A DNA stretch of 64,000 nt. Source: Dyadobacter sp. CY345 (GTDB lineage: Bacteria; Bacteroidota; Bacteroidia; Cytophagales; Spirosomataceae). The position numbers and the translations under genes were made by a program. The stretch is taken from the NCBI RefSeq assembly GCF_021502725.1, contig NZ_JAKFFS010000005.1:248001-312000 (forward strand), given 5' to 3'. Below the pieces are notes generated by a model. The model searched no databases and was not told the origin of the DNA. It saw only the letters and a list, made by a program, of their open reading frames with translations. Below are positions 61,411 through 64,000 of this stretch, piece by piece. Positions within the stretch are counted from its first letter, which is position 1. Each line of letters begins with the position of its first letter.

Positions 61411-62178
61411 ATGAAAGCCCTGATCATTGAAGACGAATACCCGGCAGCCGAACGACTGGAAAAACTGATTAAGAAACTTGATCCGCGTATAGAGATTGCT
61501 TGTGTGATTGACAGTGTGGAAGCTGCGAAGCGCTGGTTTAAATCCGGATCAACTGTTGATCTGATTTTTTCAGATATCCAGCTTTCCGACGGCCTGAGTT
61601 TTCAAATTTTCGACGCCTTTCCAGCACATAGTCCAATCATTTTCACAACTTCCTACGACGAATATGCGATCAAGGCATTTAAGGTAAAAAGCATTGATTA
61701 TTTATTGAAGCCTATCAAATTACATGAGCTTCAACAGGCCATTGATAAGTATAAAAACTTCAAAGGAGATTTTTCGCCCCAGGTTTATGCACAAAAAATA
61801 GATTCATTACTCGAAAGCCTCGAAATACGCAATAGAACGCATAAGATGAGGTTTTTAGTTAAAAATGGAGAACAACTTATTCCAATACACCAAGAACAGG
61901 TTGCGTATTTTTACACTGCCAATGAACTGGCTTGCCTGGTTGGATGTGATGGACGGCAGTTTCTGATTGATTATTCTTTGGAGGAACTGGAATCAATGGT
62001 TGACCCGCTTAGTTTCTTTAGACTTAACCGCCAGTTCATTGCCAGAGTGACGGCGATTCAAAGGATACACAGTTATTTCAACGGTAAACTAAAAATAGAC
62101 CTCCGTCCCGAAACTGCGCAGGAGGTGTTGGTAAGCAGAGAAAAAGCCTCTGCATTCAAAGCATGGCTGGACGGATAG
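61411..62178 (+). CDS. LytTR-family response regulator (paralogue)
   Basis: 255 residues: receiver (1-120; Asp in LIFSDIQLSDG about residue 55, YLLKPIKLH) and LytTR domain (about 145-255; FLVKNGEQLIPIHQEQVAYF, SFFRLNRQFIARVTAIQRI). Its sequence parallels 54664-55428 almost region by region. No promoter or terminator was found between kinase and regulator, so they are co-transcribed, probably also with the receptor. Confidence 0.95.
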   Translation: MKALIIEDEYPAAERLEKLIKKLDPRIEIACVIDSVEAAKRWFKSGSTVDLIFSDIQLSDGLSFQIFDAFPAHSPIIFTTSYDEYAIKAFKVKSIDYLLKPIKLHELQQAIDKYKNFKGDFSPQVYAQKIDSLLESLEIRNRTHKMRFLVKNGEQLIPIHQEQVAYFYTANELACLVGCDGRQFLIDYSLEELESMVDPLSFFRLNRQFIARVTAIQRIHSYFNGKLKIDLRPETAQEVLVSREKASAFKAWLDG

Positions 62179-62416
62179 GTTTCGAAGAATTTCTGAAAGT
62201 TTATTAACCCAAACTGACGCTGATTTTTGATTGAAATAACTATCATAATTCCTGCCTAATCAACTTCCGAATCTGTTATCAAAAGGGCAAATACAATCTT
62301 TGTTAAAAAAACCTATGTTATTCGAAAGTTTTGAATCCTTACACTTCTCGTTTTTTGTCAGAATATTGCTTTCTTTATAACCAGGTTTTCTGATACACAA
62401 CATACACTGATTCAAG

Positions 62417-62986
62417 ATGGTCAACAAACTTCGCCAACACATCATTGATCGCCTCGGAAGCGCTCCGGACAACATCGACGATGTTCTCGCAACTTTTCAT
62501 ACCCTAAAATTAAAGCGCAACGAAGTCATTTTGAAACAAGGGGAAATCTGCAAATACGTATACTTCGTAGCGTCCGGTTGTCTTCAGGTTTTTGTTTATG
62601 ACAAAGAAATGAATGAAACTACCCGTGATATTATAACAGAAAATAACTGGTGCTCTGAACTGATCAGTTTTGGCGGCCAGAAACCTGCCACTGAAAATAT
62701 CAGGTCAGTTGAACCATCAGATCTTTTAGCCATTGACCGCCAGGGTTTCCAACGATTGACTGAAACGGTTCCGCAGTTTGATAATATATACAAACAAATA
62801 CTGGAAGCCTCCTATGCCAATTCGGTTTACAGAATCAATACTTTTGTTTCACTGACCGCGCTGGAACGAATCAAGTGGCTAATGGACTACCGCCCCAAAC
62901 TCATGAGCAGGCTTTCCAGTAAACTTATTGCTTCCTACCTGGGCATATCACAGGAAACTTTCAGCCGGTTGAAAGGCAAGCTCTGA
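62417..62986 (+). CDS. Crp/Fnr-family transcriptional regulator
   Basis: 189 residues: cyclic-nucleotide-binding-like roll (15-115, VILKQGEICKYVYFVASGCL), dimer helix, HTH at the extreme C-terminus (IASYLGISQETFSRLKGKL) with the FNR-type E-T-x-S-R recognition helix. No iron-sulfur Cys cluster. It lies 79 bp before the YciI-type gene; an FNR-like palindrome sits 4 bp after its stop codon. It probably activates the YciI/DoxX/VOC unit. Confidence 0.92.
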   Translation: MVNKLRQHIIDRLGSAPDNIDDVLATFHTLKLKRNEVILKQGEICKYVYFVASGCLQVFVYDKEMNETTRDIITENNWCSELISFGGQKPATENIRSVEPSDLLAIDRQGFQRLTETVPQFDNIYKQILEASYANSVYRINTFVSLTALERIKWLMDYRPKLMSRLSSKLIASYLGISQETFSRLKGKL

Positions 62987-62989
62987 AAC

Positions 62990-63005
62990 GTTGACATTTG
63001 TCAAC
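62990..63005. promoter_or_regulatory. FNR-like operator TTGAC-N4-GTCAA
   Basis: GTTGACATTTGTCAAC is a perfect palindrome with the TTGA-N6-TCAA core. A GAATTTTG -7-like element follows at 63027-63034; the box centre would be near -41 of the inferred start, the classic activator position. Confidence 0.58.
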
Positions 63006-63065
63006 ACGAAACGGTTTTTAATTGTAGAATTTTGATTCATCAATCACAATTTAAAATCGCAGACA

Positions 63066-63419
63066 ATGAAAGAGTACTTGCTTTTATTCCGCAATATCAG
63101 CGGAGACAACAGTTACATTCTTACACCGCAGGATATGGCCGAAGACATGCCGGCCTGGCAGGGGTGGATCGGAAACATTGCTATGCAAGGCAAACTGGTG
63201 GCTACACAACCGATTGAATATCAAGGAATGGTAATCAATAACGATGGTATTCATGATGGACCCGACAAAGGTGGAAACAACGTACTTGTAGCCGGATTCC
63301 TGATCTGTAAGGCAGAAAGCCCTGAGGAAGTTCAGGCGTGGAGCAAAACCTGCCCGATTTTAAAATACAAACATGGCAGTGTCGAAATACGTCCCGTTAT
63401 TCCATTTCCCATTAATTAA
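63066..63419 (+). CDS. YciI-like (YCII-related domain) protein
   Basis: 117 residues, soluble. The fold is the small ferredoxin-like YCII domain: a first strand KEYLLLFRNISG, the helix DMAEDMPAWQGWIGNIAMQGKL, strand AGFLICKAESPEEVQAWSKTCP and a closing EIRPVIPF. The YCII His/Asp pair is not obvious here, so the chemistry is uncertain; relatives include the DGPF group often found with ECF sigma factors and VOC genes. First gene behind the FNR-like box; 12 bp before the DoxX-like gene. Confidence 0.82.
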   Translation: MKEYLLLFRNISGDNSYILTPQDMAEDMPAWQGWIGNIAMQGKLVATQPIEYQGMVINNDGIHDGPDKGGNNVLVAGFLICKAESPEEVQAWSKTCPILKYKHGSVEIRPVIPFPIN

Positions 63420-63431
63420 GATTAAGCGATC

Positions 63432-63848
63432 ATGGACAAAATTTTAAACCTCGGGCGATGGCTGTTTCCGCTTTCCTTTCTGATGTATGTAGGGCTGCAT
63501 TTTGGTAAACCTGACGTAGGCGCAGCTTTCGTTCCCGACTATCTTCCGATGCCTTATTTCTGGAATTATTTCACCGCATTTTGCATCATCGCATTTATTG
63601 TCAGCGCGGTCATTGGCAAATACGACAAGCTTGCCTACACACTTATGGCGCTTTATGTAGTTTTAATGGCTGTGCTGGTTCACCTTCCCAGAGCGATGGG
63701 TCACGAATTGGGGGTCGAAAATATGACCACCGACCTGGCACAGGAGCAGGAACTTGAAATGGTTAACCTGTTTCGCAACATTATGGTTACCGGTGCTTTA
63801 ATTGGCTTTGCACGTTTTGTGGCGCGGGATAAACGGGTCATCGGATAG
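63432..63848 (+). CDS. DoxX-like integral membrane protein
   Basis: 138 residues with about four helices (WLFPLSFLMYVGLHFG, FWNYFTAFCIIAFIVSAVIG, LAYTLMALYVVLMAVLVHLP, NIMVTGALIGFARFVAR). DoxX/YphA-type four-helix membrane proteins often lie beside redox and stress genes; the function of most is unknown. It is tightly linked to the YciI-type gene (12 bp) and the VOC gene (43 bp). Confidence 0.8.
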   Translation: MDKILNLGRWLFPLSFLMYVGLHFGKPDVGAAFVPDYLPMPYFWNYFTAFCIIAFIVSAVIGKYDKLAYTLMALYVVLMAVLVHLPRAMGHELGVENMTTDLAQEQELEMVNLFRNIMVTGALIGFARFVARDKRVIG

Positions 63849-63891
63849 CAGATATTATTATTCATAAATTCACCTTTAAACAACAAACAAA

Positions 63892-64000
63892 ATGGAAAAA
63901 TTAGGCGCAAATACCAATGCTCTGAATTGGTTCGAGATTCCGGTTAATGATATAGACAGGGCTCAGAAATTTTATGAAACAATTTTTGAAATAAACATGC
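63892..64000 (+). CDS. VOC/glyoxalase-family protein, 5' part (cut by window end)
   Basis: The first 36 residues are visible: NWFEIPVNDIDRAQKFYETIF is the classic start of a VOC (bleomycin resistance/glyoxalase fold) domain. The gene continues past the window. Third gene of the unit after the FNR-like box; relatives are often simple dioxygenase- or lyase-fold metal proteins. Confidence 0.85.
   Translation, partial: MEKLGANTNALNWFEIPVNDIDRAQKFYETIFEINM

Overview
The window reads as chromosomal DNA of a Bacteroidota bacterium, most likely a Cytophagales/Spirosomataceae type such as Dyadobacter (genus is inference). The signs are TonB-receptor and LytS/LytTR families, DUF1501, short Crp/Fnr regulators, few Shine-Dalgarno sites, and promoters of the Bacteroidota form TTG-N20-TAnnTTTG. 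No rRNA, tRNA, CRISPR, transposase or phage gene was seen. Coding density is high and nearly every intergenic gap holds a terminator or promoter.

Layout. 1-0.5 kb: 3' end of a DUF1501 gene. 0.6-6.4 kb: RND drug-efflux operon (adaptor, pump, outer-membrane lipoprotein) with a 16-bp palindrome upstream. 6.5-8.2 kb: small exported or membrane proteins of unknown function. 8.3-12.2 kb: a type-I-secretion-like operon (ABC membrane domain, HlyD, TolC) whose ABC protein has no ATPase domain. 12.7-14.6 kb: divergent Crp/Fnr regulator and PRISE-type reductase with an FNR-like box midway between two predicted -7 elements. 14.6-17.7 kb: YtxH protein and two overlapping glycosyltransferases. 18-20.8 kb: catalase HPII plus YciF-like stress operon. 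21-30.7 kb: esterase, Zn-alcohol dehydrogenase, CrtI/RetSat-like oxidoreductase, an orphan alpha-amylase C-terminal fragment, several alpha/beta hydrolases and an AraC regulator. 31-37.6 kb: two tandem TPR histidine kinases and a REC/sigma-54 activator.

37.8-43.9 kb: three minus-strand units (NTF2-like + hydrolase; isochorismatase-like + amidohydrolase + outer-membrane channel; RidA lipoprotein) that share a near-identical promoter. Four of their products carry export signals, suggesting an envelope-located catabolic pathway. 44.1-47.2 kb: GAPDH, a PPOX-family protein and a Na+/alanine symporter. 47.5 kb: a second Crp/Fnr protein.

48.1-53.6 kb: a compact six-gene operon (phytoene/squalene synthase, GTP cyclohydrolase I, an SDR lacking the catalytic Tyr, an FAD amine-oxidase-like enzyme, an MpaB/Lcp-like oxygenase, a MarR regulator). 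It is preceded by two 21-bp near-palindromic repeats 30 bp apart that overlap a promoter. This is the best candidate in the window for an undescribed pathway. 53.9-62.2 kb: two LytS/LytTR two-component pairs flanking a fasciclin lipoprotein and a TonB-dependent receptor. 62.4-64 kb: a third Crp/Fnr regulator, an FNR-like box, then YciI, DoxX-like and VOC genes (the last cut by the window end).
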